A stretch of 64,000 bases of DNA from Bathynomus jamesi (GCA_023014485.1 JAJOZX010002360.1:463501-527500), one strand, 5' to 3'; positions 45,340 through 56,421 are shown, counted from the stretch's first letter. Translations and numbers: made by a program. The notes: generated by a model not told the origin, from the sequence alone.

Positions 45340-46150
45340 AATACCTTGACTTTTCAAAAGGGTACGCGGTGAAGACAAGGTTGAAAACACCTTATCTTCA
45401 TAGTTCCATGTAGCCTCAGTTGGATTTGTGTCGGGGATATGTGATGGTCATTCCATAATTTTTAGTTTTCCAGCGTCCTCCTACTCTTCAAACAGGTTTT
45501 TACAATCTATGCCGTGTGTTTGGGTGTCGTTGCTCTGGAAGATGAACCTTTGTCCAGTCAAACGTTTTGCAGTTGAAAAATTCGTTTGTACTTCTCTTAG
45601 TTTGAGTGCCATCGAACTTCATAAGGGAGCCAACTCCAGATGAATTTATGGACCCCCAAACTTTGATAGATCCTTCACCATGCTTTACTCTTAGTTGTAA
45701 GCATTTCTCTCACTGTCGCCGTCGTACGTACTGATTCTTTTAACCCTAAGATGTAAAATTTTGATTTGTTTCCTGGTCTCAAGTACGGTTTTTAGCAGCA
45801 ACTCTTCCGTACAACCCGGCCTCCTGCAATCGACGTCGTATCGTTACGGCCGAAACGTTAGTTCCCTGTGAGGAATTAAAGTCCTGCCGCAAACTACGAC
45901 ACAATTGTGTTCTATTTCTTAGCCACGTAACGTTCAAATACTGGTCTTGAGATTGTCATTTTTCTTGGCCTTCCTTTTAGTTGTTTGTCTTTAATTGACC
46001 TTGTTTAGCGTTTGAGATGCCCCACACCCATTTCACAGAAATGTCCAGCTGTTTAGCAATTTCTCTAATAGTATATCTTTCTTCTCGTAAAATTACGATC
46101 TTTATGCGGATATCTTCTGATGTCTACCGTACTGTAGCCTTTGTATGTTA
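45340..46150 (-). pseudogene. Degraded Tc1-like transposase
   Basis: Minus-strand pieces in changing frames: a first helix-turn-helix near 46110-46040 (ERYTIREIAKQLDISVKW), GRPRKMTI near 45960, VSAVTIRRRLQEAGLYGRVA near 45860-45800, and GSIKVWGSINSSGVGSLMKF near 45680-45610 (the G-x-VMVWG-like block). Stops occur in most frames. The C-terminal catalytic Glu region was not found, and the terminal repeats are not clear. Confidence 0.75.
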
Positions 46151-46204
46151 AATAGATCAGTCGAATCCACCTGTAAAGAGAGTTCAAGACACCTATTATT
46201 TCGA

Positions 46205-46528
46205 TACAGGAATACCTCGAAATTCGTCGTTAATTCGTTCCGGAATAACACGACGAAATTCGAGGTAGATTATAACATGTTTCAATGAGAAAACATTTTA
46301 CTGTATTATGTTATTAAACAGATTAATTAATCAAATTCTACTCGTTTTTCGGCAAAATATAATATATTACGTTGGTAAACAGTTGAATTTCGTCAATTTC
46401 GATCGTTTTTTTCACATCTTTTCAAAAAAACGACGAATCTGCGATATGGACGACGGATTGCGAAACTATAGGTAGTAAAAGATTGACGACGAATCTGAGA
46501 AAACGACGAAATTCGAGGTATTCCTGTA
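46205..46528. mobile_element. 324-bp pogo-like MITE
   Basis: TACAGGAATACCTCGAAATT at the left and AATTCGAGGTATTCCTGTA at the right, with TA as the outer dinucleotide. Several ACGACGAA repeats lie inside. It sits 22 bp from the next Tigger-like element, whose ends (TACAGTAAATCCTCG) have similar form. Confidence 0.8.
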
Positions 46529-46549
46529 CATGTTTTAGAAATCTAGGAA

Positions 46550-47743
46550 TACAGTAAATCCTCGATTTAACAAACTAATTCCAGCCACCCCATTCCCTCA
46601 TATCCTCAAATCGAAAATTTCCTTAAATTGTACAAAATTTCAGGCATTGAAAAAAATTATGCATAATGCTTAGGAAGAATTCCCTAGACAAAAAAAGGAG
46701 ACATGGATTACCTTAAAATTTGGGGTTATGATGTTTTGTTGGTGGCCTGACACAGGTATGACCCCCAAACCTGTGCCAGGTTTCAGAGGGTGAATTACTC
46801 TGTCTCAACATCCCCCTCCAGAAGCACGGCAGGTATCTCTGGGGTGACTGGCTCTCGGGTAGTGGAAGCACTGCGAGAAAAGCTGAGGGTTGGAGCTGGT
46901 GAAGTTGAAGGGGTTGATGACAATCCTGATGTTGAGGGTAGTGGAACATCAAGAGAAGAATGGCTGTCAGATCTTCGTCTTTGAGGGGCAGGAGGCTTGA
47001 AGAAATCATCAATCTTAGTCTGGATTGGGACACACATGGCTGTTGTTTCCTGACGACCCTGGTTCTCATCTCCCTCAGATGGTCATAGAAGGGCTGCAGG
47101 TGCCAGTGTGAGCATGAAAATTTTCAATATTTAATTTTCTGAAAACCTTAATCCAGCTGACTGGAGCTCTGGACCTAGGACCGGCAGCCCTTGAGCCCTT
47201 TGCTGTTTGTACCAGTTGTACATGGCGTCGTCCAGGTCTTGATGTGATGGCTTCGTTAATGACTTTTTTTGTCACTAGCACTCGTCTCATGCTGCAGCCT
47301 ATAGCTCTTAAGGTGCTGTTTATCACCTTTCAGTTGGTAAACTTGTGTTTTTCTAATGTTATACTCTGCCATCACAGCGGCCACTGACGCTCCTTTCTCA
47401 AGCTTTTCAGTTATCTCTAACTTCTGCACAATAGTTAAACACACTCTTTTCACCTTCTCACCACTACTTGTTCTCTGAGATACTTCGGCATGATGATAAA
47501 AGCACAGTTAAGCACAAACACAGTGAGCAGCAATGCAACACAGCGGCGAGGCGACAGGGTACAGACTGGCCACATGTAAACAAAACACGAGCACACGAAA
47601 ACACGTGCGCGTCCGTCCCTTCTTTTTACGGAGCACTATTCTGATATTCTGATTTAACGAACTAGTTCGCTAAATTGATCATTCAATAACGGAGAAAAAT
47701 CCTTCAGCTAAATCGCTCCTCCGTTATATCGAGGATTACTGTA
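46550..47743 (-). mobile_element. 1.19-kb Tigger-like element with transposase remnant
   Basis: Left end TACAGTAAATCCTCGATTTA and right end TATATCGAGGATTACTGTA with TA target sites. The minus strand encodes parts of a Tigger/pogo transposase. The DDE domain is deleted, so it is non-autonomous. Confidence 0.85.
46795..47492 (-). pseudogene. Tigger/pogo transposase remnant (CENP-B-like DNA binding)
   Basis: Starts MPKYLRE at 47492, shifts frame, and reads KRVCLTIVQKLEITEKLEKG with VMAEYNIRKTQVYQL, the CENP-B N-terminal helix-turn-helix. Then, in another frame near 47245-47165, it reads AMYNWYKQQRAQGLPVLGP, the second CENP-B DNA-binding block. The catalytic DDE domain is missing. A serine/proline-rich C-terminus follows, beginning QTKIDDFFKPPAPQRRR (near 47022) and ending at 46795. 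Broken by at least two frameshifts. Confidence 0.82.
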
Positions 47744-48316
47744 TTTATAAAACGCATTACATAACAGTGCTATGTTGAAAACATTGTATAAACACTATCC
47801 TATGAATGAAATAGCTGGTAGCCTAAAATCAATTTTCAATGAAAAGAACAAAGGACAACATACCTTAGCGATGCAGTTGTAGAATGCTTTCAGATAGTTC
47901 ACCGATAACCTTGTAGATTACTGTTTATATTGCGCATGCATAACGTGGACAAGTAAAAATTATGCTATTTTATGATATGTTGCCAAATTTAAATTTAAAT
48001 TAAAGTATGGAGCATTTTTTGGTCGATTTCATTGGCGTTTCCAAAATTTTGAATAGTTCTGCACCGTATATATATATATATAATGAATTTTATAATTAAA
48101 CCTCTTTTTTTAGTTTTAATTGTAGTGCAACAACTTATCCAACTTATGTAGGCCCTAATAGTTTCCGCAAACATACTTAAAAACATCAACTACAAATAGT
48201 AACTGTTACAAGTGATTTATTGTATATTTTGTTATCAGTAATTAGTAATATTAAAATCGGGAAAAACTGCTTCTACCAATAACTTTTTCGTTGCTTCGAT
48301 TTCGTGAAAATTATTG
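47744..48316. other. Intron sequence between two transposons
   Basis: AT-rich with a short (TA)n at 48068-48082. Nothing recognisable. Confidence 0.5.
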
Positions 48317-49670
48317 TACGATGGCCACTCAATATATTTTGCCCCCACCTTTTTTTTTTCTTTCGAACTTTCCTCGCAAGTTCCAAAATTTTTGTACACA
48401 AGTAGTACATACCTTTTTACAAGTTTTTATTTTCAACATCGTCTCCATCTTTTTCTACGGCTTTTCTCCACCTCGAAACGAGGGCCTTTATTCCTTGCTG
48501 GTAAAAGTCCGCTGGGTTCCGCTGGAGCCACCTCTTAACCTCATCGTCACTCTGAAACTTTCTTCCACGAATAGCATCCTTCACTGGCCCAAACAAATGG
48601 AAGTCTGAAGGTGCCAGATCCGGGCTGTATGGAGGATGGGGTAACGCACTCAAGCGCATTTTTGTGATGGCCTCTCTTGTTTTCAAACTGTTGAGTGGTC
48701 TTGCGTTATCGTGCAAACGAAGGACGTCTTCCAGTTTTCTCTCTGGTCGAACTCGCTTTATACGTCTCTGGAGTCTCTGTAAGGTAGCAATATATGCCTC
48801 TGAGTTGATTGTTTGTCCTTTCTTCATAATGTCCACCAGAATCACCCCTTTCACGTCCCAGAAGATAGTGGCCATAACCTTTCCTGCAGAGGGAGCCATT
48901 TTGAACTTTTTTTTGCGTGATGCCACTCCATGGATTGGCGTTTTGTTTCAGGTTCAAAGTGGTGTACCAAAGTCTCATCCCGTCATAATTCGTGAAAGGA
49001 AGTCATCCCCTTCTGTCTCGTATCGAAGTAACGACTCGGAAGCAATTTCTTTTCTTTGGGGTTTGTGATCTTCAGTCAGTTCGCGAGGAACAAACCGTGA
49101 ACGCACTTTTGAGTATCCCAGTTGCTGAATTATCGGATTCACACTTCCTTCACTAATTCCTAGCTCCAATGATAGCTCCTTGTATGTGACGCGCCGATTT
49201 GATCGAATGATGATGTTAGCACGTTGCACAGTGTGAGATGTCACAGCCGATGCCGGGCGCCCGCTGCGTAGTTCATCATCGAGGCTGGTTCTCCCTCTCT
49301 CCGATGATCTCATACGTTTAGACCAGCGTCCAACTGTCCTTTGCTTTGATCAACAACAGCATCTCTCTAAACGTTTTGTTGACGTTTGTGAATATTTCTA
49401 ACTTTCCTTCTCTGCTGTTAAGAACTTGATAACAGCTCTATTTACGACGCACATCACTGTCAGACGCCATTTTCGAAATTGCGTTAACCATCGGTTTTAT
49501 ACAAGGGCGTTTAAAAGCGTTTTTATACAAGGAGGGGAGGTTCAAACTGGAAAAATCCGGTTATATGAAGCGCAGAAAGTTCAAACTTACGGCCCAAAAG
49601 ACATTTCAGCCCCATGGCCTATTATTTAACTAAGAAAGGGTGGGGCAAAATATATTGAGTGGCCCTAGTA
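48317..49670 (-). mobile_element. 1.35-kb mariner (DD34D type) with decayed transposase
   Basis: GGCCACTCAATATATTTTGC and its inverse GCAAAATATATTGAGTGGCC are the ends, with TA at the outermost positions (TACGAT.../...CTAGTA). The length is what a full mariner has. The minus strand encodes an almost complete transposase broken by frameshifts. Confidence 0.88.
48417..49471 (-). pseudogene. Near full-length mariner transposase with frameshifts
   Basis: N-terminus MASDSDVRRK then a stop at 49441. The helix-turn-helix part continues in other frames to RSSERGRTSLDDELRSGRPA (near 49310) and EDHKPQRKEIASESLLRYE. A frameshift falls exactly at the first catalytic Asp (MTG followed by DETLVHHFEPETKRQ in another frame, near 48976). 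A second shift is near 48930. Then GKVMATIFWDVKGVILVDI, LRLHDNARP (second Asp), and PYSPDLAPSDFHLFGPVKDA (third Asp), with 34 residues between the last two: the DD34D signature. It ends WRKAVEKDGDDVENKNL. Confidence 0.88.
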
Positions 49671-50374
49671 TATTCGTAAGTTGAACTTACGTACTTTCGA
49701 GTTACGTTCATTTATCAACATTCATTTGGAATCCCAAAAAGTTTTGCGACACAACCTTTTTTCATTACTTTCCACTCGCTGTTATTCTCATTCCCTTTTT
49801 CGGTATCTCGAAGTGAGAATGCATAAAGTGACAAATTTGAGAAACAGTATCATTCCTATTCGTATTTTCGATAAAGAAGGCGCCGAATGAGAAGGGCTAA
49901 AATTTCTTAACCTAATCTAGACCAAAGCGGGGAACTCTCGGATGAGAAAGGCACGACAAATAGGAATAGATCGATTTGAAAATTGTCTCCGAGTTTCTTA
50001 CTCTTGGACGAGGAATGAAATGGGAATGACATTGAGTGGGACCATGCCATTACTTTTTACTGACTGAACGTAACGCACCCCAAAACATTAGCAACCACAG
50101 ATCCGCGGTGAGCAGGCAAGGAAGAGTGAGTTAGCTTATTTAATTGGCTCTCAATTAGCCAATAGAGAAAAACGTTCACAGAAGGATGTGGCTTTTTCTT
50201 TTTCATTTTGAATATATATATATATATATACATATGTGTGTGTACGAGTTTCGCGCGTTGATCCCTCATCGCAGAGGTCAGACTCGTGGCCCTGCTTCTA
50301 GAATTGTCTTTGTGAAGGAGAGAGTTGCTTTCGTGAGAGCTCGATCACATCCACTTCATCTATATATGTATTCA
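49671..50374. other. Intron sequence, nothing recognised
   Basis: No gene or named repeat. A short (TA)n lies at 50213-50229. Confidence 0.5.
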
Positions 50375-50490
50375 AAATTATCCCACGAGGATTCAAACCC
50401 ACATCCTCTTGAGTAGAAGGTGTGGGCGTAGCGGCTACGACCTCACTTTCTACTCAAGAGGTGGTGGGTTCGAATCCTGGTGAGGTAATT
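50375..50490 (+). mobile_element. tRNA-like SINE fragment with an inverted partner
   Basis: GGGCGTAGCGGCTACGACC (A-box region) and GGTGGGTTCGAATCCTGG (B box) are spaced as in a tRNA. The left flank carries GGATTCAAACCCACATCC, a damaged inverse, and CCTCTTGAGTAGAA/TTCTACTCAAGAGG forms a perfect 14-bp stem. Best read as a SINE or tRNA pseudogene, not an active gene. Confidence 0.6.
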
Positions 50491-50522
50491 TTGCCCTATG
50501 CAAAATCGTGCGCGTCCATGCA

Positions 50523-50564
<42 letters not shown>

Positions 50565-50582
<18 letters not shown>

Positions 50583-50855
50583 TTTTTAGTTCAGGAAGAA
50601 CCGATTCGCTTCTATTTAAAGGGCATATCTCAGCGGAAAAACAAAGAAAAAGTGAGAGGAAAGACAGAGGAAAAAGAAAGGGTGGAGGGACAGTCGAAGT
50701 GGAAAAAGACCAAGGATGACAAGGACTGCAGGGTCGAGCCCCATCATCCTTGGGTGCTAGGGCCGGGAGGGCGCACGTGAAACCTCCAGGAACAAGCACG
50801 TACAAACGAGCACAAAGAGCACTCAAGAGCACGAGCTTAGAACCCCCTTGCGGGG
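50565..50855 (-). mobile_element. Short poly(A) retroposon, copy 2
   Basis: Nearly identical to 33496-33783, with differences such as an inserted GATGACAA near 50714. A T-run of about 22 marks the poly(A) tail on the minus strand. (TA)n tracts lie on both sides. Confidence 0.78.
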
Positions 50856-50881
50856 ATATATATATATATATATATATATAT

Positions 50882-51049
50882 AAATTATTTCACGAAAGTA
50901 ACACGTGAATAATATTTATGATGAAAATAACCACGAAAGAAAAAGGAAACACAGAATGGTGCTCAAGCGCTTTCTGTTCGTAAGGATGTCATCAGACGAA
51001 AGCGCTTGAGCACCATTCTGTGTTTCCTTTTTCTTCGTGGTTATTTTCA

Positions 51050-51052
<3 letters not shown>
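50882..51052. repeat. Hairpin element, ATTTCACGAAAGT family, copy 1
   Basis: Begins AAATTATTTCACGAAAGTAA. Arms GAAAAAGGAAACACAGAATG and CATTCTGTGTTTCCTTTTTC flank a GCTCAAGCGCTTTC stem. The related copy at 56277-56416 has the same arms with a perfect centre. Confidence 0.8.

Positions 51053-51098
<46 letters not shown>
51051..51098. repeat. (CA)n microsatellite
   Basis: About 48 bp of uninterrupted CA, directly after the hairpin element. Confidence 0.92.
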
Positions 51099-51102
<4 letters not shown>

Positions 51103-51271
51103 TTAGTACTTACCGCATGAATTAAAATGGGAGGAGCACTTATAAATTCACACTGGTAAAATGTAAACCTGGAAACTCAGTTCCCTACTGCGTGGTAGTG
51201 AGAGCGCCCCATGGGTCACCTGAGCCCGAGCAATGACAGAGTGGCTGGCCGAACCCAACCCAGGAGCCAGC

Positions 51272-51340
51272 AGCTGGGAGCGAACCCAGAGCCTCACCGC
51301 CAAGAGTCCGATACCGAGATCACTGAGCTACCGAGAGCCC
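51272..51340 (-). mobile_element. tRNA-derived SINE head
   Basis: Minus strand: GGGCTCTCGGTAGCTCAGTG (A box) and GGCTCTGGGTTCGCTCCCAG (B box with paired T-stem). The rest of the unit probably extends to about 51150. Head sequence differs from the SINEs at 32.4 and 55.9 kb, so it is a separate family. Confidence 0.65.
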
Positions 51341-51345
51341 TAACT

Positions 51346-52647
51346 TCTCACTGAACTGACTCATAGGGAACGTATTTTCATACTACTAAAAATTAACTGT
51401 TGTTGGTCGCGGGATATTTTTTCATGGTCGTTTCACTGACCCTCAAGGTTGGTTACTACATAGACATACTCTATTGTTATATTTACTCGACTTATTGATT
51501 TATTAATATTTTACGTTATCATCATCTCTCATCATCATCATCATCATCTCTCATCATCATGACGAAAGTGAGGAATAGTAACCGAATAGTAGTCGTAATT
51601 TGTTATTAAAGGAACATAAAACAATACATTATTTGAAGCTCGGTCATTACTTTTCATATTTATCCCCGCCACCAATATTATTTACAAGTAGAAATAAAAT
51701 TCGCTGCGCTAAGACTGTCGCAGTTCTCAGATTTTAGTGCGGCAGGAGGTGGGGCGGAAGGGGGGGGGCTGGGGCTTCAACATGGATTCACAAACAAAAC
51801 CAGATTATAAGTTAGGCTGCATTTAACTGAAATTTGAGTAAGATTTGTTACATCATAACATTTTATTTAGAGAGAAAGACGGTTTCGGTTTTACTTCAAC
51901 AAAGATTGGTTTATCGTCAGTAAAACTACTGTGTGGCACCACTGAACGCGTTTATATATATATATATAAATATATATAAAAAATAATTTAAATATTATAA
52001 GAAAATGTTTTGTTGCTCGATTTTAATGTTACAACTTTCAACTGTTCAGATTTTCGTTGCGGGAGCTCGGTTTTCAACTCGATGCTGAACGTACAGTATT
52101 CCTTCTACTGTAATAAAAATGCGTTAACCTTTAATAAATTATTCGATAGATGGGATATAAAAGAAGGGGCTTAGGTAATTATAAATAATTATTTAATAGG
52201 AAACGGGGATTAATTAATATATCTTTAATTCTTCAAGCTAGTATTCAACGTCAGACTTTTTGTAACTCTTTCTAAACTCGAGTACCAGAGTTAGTTTTAA
52301 AACAATATTCAGTGATTAAAATACAAGCCATGGACTAATTTTTAAAGACATTATACTGATGTTAGTCAAGTAGCTAGCGAAGGTGCTAATGAATCCAGTT
52401 CAAAGAGACACGAGGGCGAATCAGTATATTATACGAGTGATTACGCGCAAAACCGTTCACAAGATACTTTGGAATACCGATCCTCTGACTCATTGCAGCC
52501 TCTGTAAATCTTTCTTTTATTGACACAAATCATAAAAGGGGGTTGGTATTTGAAAAGGGAGATATTAACTTTGAATATGTAAACAAATTTGTTAATAATT
52601 ATTCCGTTACATAACATCTTTGGGTTTTCCTTATATATATATATATA
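51346..52647. other. About 1.3 kb of intron without recognisable content
   Basis: Contains a short imperfect ATC repeat (51518-51560) and a TA run near 51955-51980. No coherent reading frame or inverted repeat was seen. Confidence 0.5.
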
Positions 52648-53537
52648 TTAGGGTGGTTCTTATTTTTCGCAATTGCAAATTTCACCGTCTCACCCCACCC
52701 CCTCAATATATTCCATTTGACAAAAAAAAAACAAAATATGCAAAATCTCAAGTAATTATAAGTATTCTTATTGGTGCCGCGCAAGGACTCAAATTTAGTT
52801 AATTATTGAAGCAAATACACGAATTTTTTTATTAGCGTTCCACTCTAAGGCCAAATAACAGCAGTTATTAAAGAACAGCATAAACTAAAATAGACATTGA
52901 CTACTGATTAATTACAAACTGAATTGAACTAAACATTTTAAGACTGAAAGCATAGTAAATTTGGCCTAATAGGGATGGCTGCTTATGAGACACCCTTAAA
53001 TATTAATTGATTTTGATAAAACTTCTTTGGTGCACGTTTTATATTAATAGAAAAAAAATGCGGGGATGAGACCCCCAAATTTTGGTTGATTGGGTAGTTC
53101 TTATATGTATAGGAAAAATTAAATATATAAAATTTCGGGTTTCACCCCCGCATTTTTTTCCTATTAATATAAAACGTGCACCAAAGAAGTTTTATTAAAA
53201 TCAATTAATATTTAAGGGTGCCTCATAAGCAGCCATCCCTATTAGGCCAAATTTACTATGCTTTCAATCCTAAAATGTTTAGTTCAATTCAGTTTCTAAT
53301 TAATCAGTAGTCAATGTCTATTTTAGTTTATACTGTTCTTTAACTGCTGTTATTTGCCCTTAGAGTGGAACGCTAATAGAAAATTCGTGTATTTATGTTT
53401 CAATAATTAACTAAATTTGAGTCCTTGTGCGGGACCAATAAGAATATTTATAATTACTTGAGATTTTGCATATTTTGTTTTTTGTCAAATGGAATATATT
53501 GAGGGGATGAGACGGTGAAATTTGCAATTTCGAAAAA

Positions 53538-53540
<3 letters not shown>
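52648..53540. mobile_element. 0.89-kb foldback element with about 415-bp arms
   Basis: TTGCAAATTTCACCGTCTCA at the left mirrors TGAGACGGTGAAATTTGCAA at the right, and pairing continues to ATATTAATAG...AAAATGCGGGG and CCCCCGCATTTT around a loop near 53100. Arms differ at scattered bases. Flanked by TA runs; no coding content. Confidence 0.88.
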
Positions 53541-53568
<28 letters not shown>

Positions 53569-54036
53569 TACAGCGTGTCCCAAAGAAATGTATACCCACT
53601 TTGTTCGATAATACCAGCTATGAGGATAATAAATATATTACTTTTTATATGTTTTTTAATAAAGAATTTTCTCCTGAATCTAAATATGTAATTATTTTTA
53701 TTAAAAATTGAAAAAAAAAAAAAGTTACAGATGTTTAAATTATAATTATTATTTTCGAGACTTCATGTGCGATATTTTCTAATATTTTTGCACGTATACG
53801 AGATAAGTTTGAAACCGACGGCACTGTGCAAAACTTACAAAAACAACGTTCTGGAAGACGTCGAACATCTTAGATAAAGTGTCACTTAACCATGGAATTT
53901 GTAAATTTTTTGAATTAACTAATAATTACAACATTTATGCTTCAATATCAACACTAAACATAAGTATCTCAAAACAGTCGGTTAAAATATTAGAAAATAT
54001 CGCACATGAAGTCTCGAAAATAATAATTATAATTTA

Positions 54037-55026
54037 AGCACACCGGACAAAAAATTAGTCACCCCTAATAGCACCGATAGTAGGAAGTTCAAGGTCACAC
54101 AGAGGGCGCTGATGTAGCATTGGTAAGTGACAAGTAGCGGTGACGTAGCACACAGGATCAGATCTGTTTCGTGAGGTGGTGAAGAACAAAGTGTGTGTTG
54201 GATATAGTCTGCAAAATGGGTCGTGAGGCAGACGTTACTCAGTGGCAAAAAGGAGCCATCGTGTTTGGCAGAGCCCACGGACACAAAATGTCTGAAGTAG
54301 CCCAATTTGTTGGTGTGTCAACGCGTACTGTCCAGCGAGTTTACAAAGAGTGGTGTAGTTCGCAATCAACTGACAATCGACGGCGTAACTGTGGCCGGAA
54401 AACAATTCTCGACAATAGGGGCCGCCGCCATGTTTCTCGTCTAGTAACTGCAAATCGTTTTCAAACCAGAGAACAATTGCTCCAAGAAACCAATGAGGTT
54501 CTCCAGCGACCAATTTTCGAACGGACATTGCGACGAGAACTGCATGCGATGGACATCTGGAGCAGGGTACCACGGAAGAGGACGCTGTTAACAGCAAGTC
54601 ACAAATTGGCACGTTATAAATGGGCTCAGAGGCACAAAAACCGGACTGCGGCAGATTGGAAACGTGTAATTTGGTCCGATGAGTCCCGTTTTTGTTTGTT
54701 CTCCAATGATGGGAGGCGACGAGTACATCGCAGGTCCAATGAAGCCTTTAATCCTGAATGCGTCGAAGGTGTTGTTCAGGCTGGAAACAGAAAGTGAAGC
54801 GCAGGAATAGACACCCACGGACTCTGGCGGAACTTCGGGACCGGCTGATGAACGAGTGGCAGCAAATCGATGTTCAGTACATGCACAACCTCGTAGAGTC
54901 TCTGCCTCGCCGGATTCGTGCGGTTATCAAGGCCAGAGGCGCCGTCACACGTTATTAGGTACATTCTGAGAGGGGTGACTATTAGGTACATTCTGAGAGG
55001 GGTGATAATTTTTTGTCCGGTGTGCT
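54037..55026 (+). mobile_element. 990-bp Tc1-like element with TA target duplication
   Basis: AGCACACCGGACAAAAAATT and its inverse AATTTTTTGTCCGGTGTGCT are the ends, with TA on each side. Removing it rejoins flanks of the host foldback element. GGTACATTCTGAGAGGGGTG is tandemly duplicated at the right end. The transposase inside is internally deleted. Confidence 0.9.
54216..54958 (+). pseudogene. Tc1-like transposase lacking the second Asp and the Glu
   Basis: Starts MGREADVTQWQKGAIVFG, with a first helix-turn-helix (SEVAQFVGVSTRTVQRVY), CGRKTILDNRGRRHVSRLV, a second DNA-binding domain, then WKRVIWSDESRFCLF with the first catalytic Asp. Near 54790 it jumps straight to RNRHPRTLAELRDRLMNEW, the sequence normally found after the catalytic Glu, in another frame. 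Roughly 80-100 codons with the second Asp and the Glu are therefore deleted. It ends AVIKARGAVTRY. This start was chosen over an ATG 21 bases upstream because it matches family N-termini. Confidence 0.88.
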
Positions 55027-55714
55027 TATTACTTTTTATATGCTTTTTAATAAAGAATTTTCTCCTGAATCTAAATATGTAATTATTTTTATTAAAAATT
55101 GAAAAACAAAAAAGTTACAGATGTTTAAATTATAATTATTATTTTCGAGACTTCATGTGCGATATTTTCTAATATTTTAACCGGCTGTTTTGAGATACTT
55201 ATGTTTAGTGTTGATATTGAAGCATAAATGTTGTAATTATTAGTTAATTCAAAAAATTTACAAATTCCATGGTTAAATGACACTTTATCTAAGATGTTCA
55301 AATTGTCGTTAGAAAAGAACAAACGTCGCAGAGTTATAAGATGTTAGATAAGGTTAGAGCAAAACTGTAGTCTTGCCTAATTAGAACTCAACGAAATGGC
55401 TAGGCTAAGCTAGGCACTAAACATAAGTATCTCAAAACAGTCGGTTAAAAGGCAGGCCAGGCCATAAAAAAAAATATTAGAAAATATCGCACATGAAGTC
55501 TCGAAAATAATAATTCTAATTTAAACATCTGTAACTTTTTGTTCTTTAATTTTTAATAAAAATAATTACATATTTAGATTCAGGAGAAAATTCTTTATTA
55601 AAAAACATATAAACAGTAATATATTTATTATCCTCATAGCTGGTATTATCGAACAAAGTGGGTATACATTTCTTTGGGACACGCTGTGTATATATATATA
55701 TATATATATATATT

Positions 55715-56262
55715 AACCACTGCACCAAGGACCCCGATTAGTCAGTACTCGTAATTCTCCTACATACGGGCGGAATCAAATGCCTTGAGGTGGCACCTTC
55801 GCATGCCGTACATATATACATTTTAGCTGCAAACAACACAGAGTATAATTAATGTAAAGAACGACGCTTGTGTAGAGGAGCGTTCCGCGCAAGATGAGGA
55901 GGGAGAACGAGCAAATGAAAAATGAGGTACCTCCCAGGAATCGAACCCGGGATCATCCAATTGCCGGTCGGATATGCTAACCACTGCACCAAGGACCCCG
56001 ATTAGTCAGTACTCGTAATTCTCCTTTCATTTGCTTGTTCTCCCTCCTCATCTTGTGCGGAACGCTCTTCTACACAAGCGTCGTTCTTACATTAATTATA
56101 CTGTGTTGTTTGCAGTTAAAATGTATATATGTACGGCATGCGAAGGTGCCCCCTCAGGGCATTTGATTCCGCTCGTATGTAGGAGAATTACGATTACTGA
56201 CTAATCGGGGTTTTTGCTGCAGTGGTTCGCATATCCGACCGGCATTTGGATGATCCCTGGAT
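55715..56262. mobile_element. tRNA-derived SINE copies in inverted arrangement
   Basis: A full head on the minus strand (55930-55999) reads GGTCCTTGGTGCAGTGGTTA (A box) and CCCGGGTTCGATTCCTGG (B box), with CCGACCGGCAATTGGATG between. Partial heads flank it at 55715-55740 (minus) and 56205-56260 (plus, damaged). The tail with AGTTAAAATGTATATATGTA and AACGACGCTTGTGTAGA is inverted around about 56025. Related to, but distinct from, the 32.4-kb family; both share the CCGGCAATTGGA stretch. Confidence 0.72.
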
Positions 56263-56276
56263 ATATATATATATAT

Positions 56277-56416
56277 ATATATATGATGAATAAAACCACG
56301 AAGGAAAAAGAAACACAAAGGGGTGCTCAAGCGCTTGAGCACCCCTTTGTGTTTCTTTTTCCTTCGTGGTTTTATTCATCATAAATACTTTTCACGTGTC
56401 ACTTTCGTGAAATAAT
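56277..56416. repeat. Hairpin element, ATTTCACGAAAGT family, copy 2
   Basis: Perfect palindrome around GTGCTCAAGCGCTTGAGCAC, with GAAGGAAAAAGAAACACAAA arms, followed by the family end CACTTTCGTGAAATAATTTT. Confidence 0.85.
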
Positions 56417-56420
56417 TTTT

Positions 56421-56421
56421 C

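Larger units (their letters stand above)
53571..55686. mobile_element. Foldback mariner remnant interrupted by a Tc1 element
   Basis: Ends CAGCGTGTCCCAAAGAAATG and CATTTCTTTGGGACACGCTG, perfect inverses, with arms continuing through GTATACCCACTTTG and TTCTCCTGAATCTAAATATG. That arm segment also recurs at 55040-55080, so the element is internally duplicated. GTGCGATATTTTCTAATATT appears in several places. A trace of a mariner helix-turn-helix (IRDKFETDGTVQNLQKQRSG) lies at about 53800-53860. The Tc1 at 54037-55026 was inserted later. Confidence 0.78.

Noticed and set aside
44932..45349. Frames rich in YIYIYI or IYIYIY around 27.7, 31.2, 44.9, 45.2, 50.5 and 63.1 kb
   Set aside because: They are translations of (TA)n microsatellites.
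50420..50485. tRNA gene
   Set aside because: Incomplete cloverleaf and a damaged inverted partner; better read as a SINE fragment.
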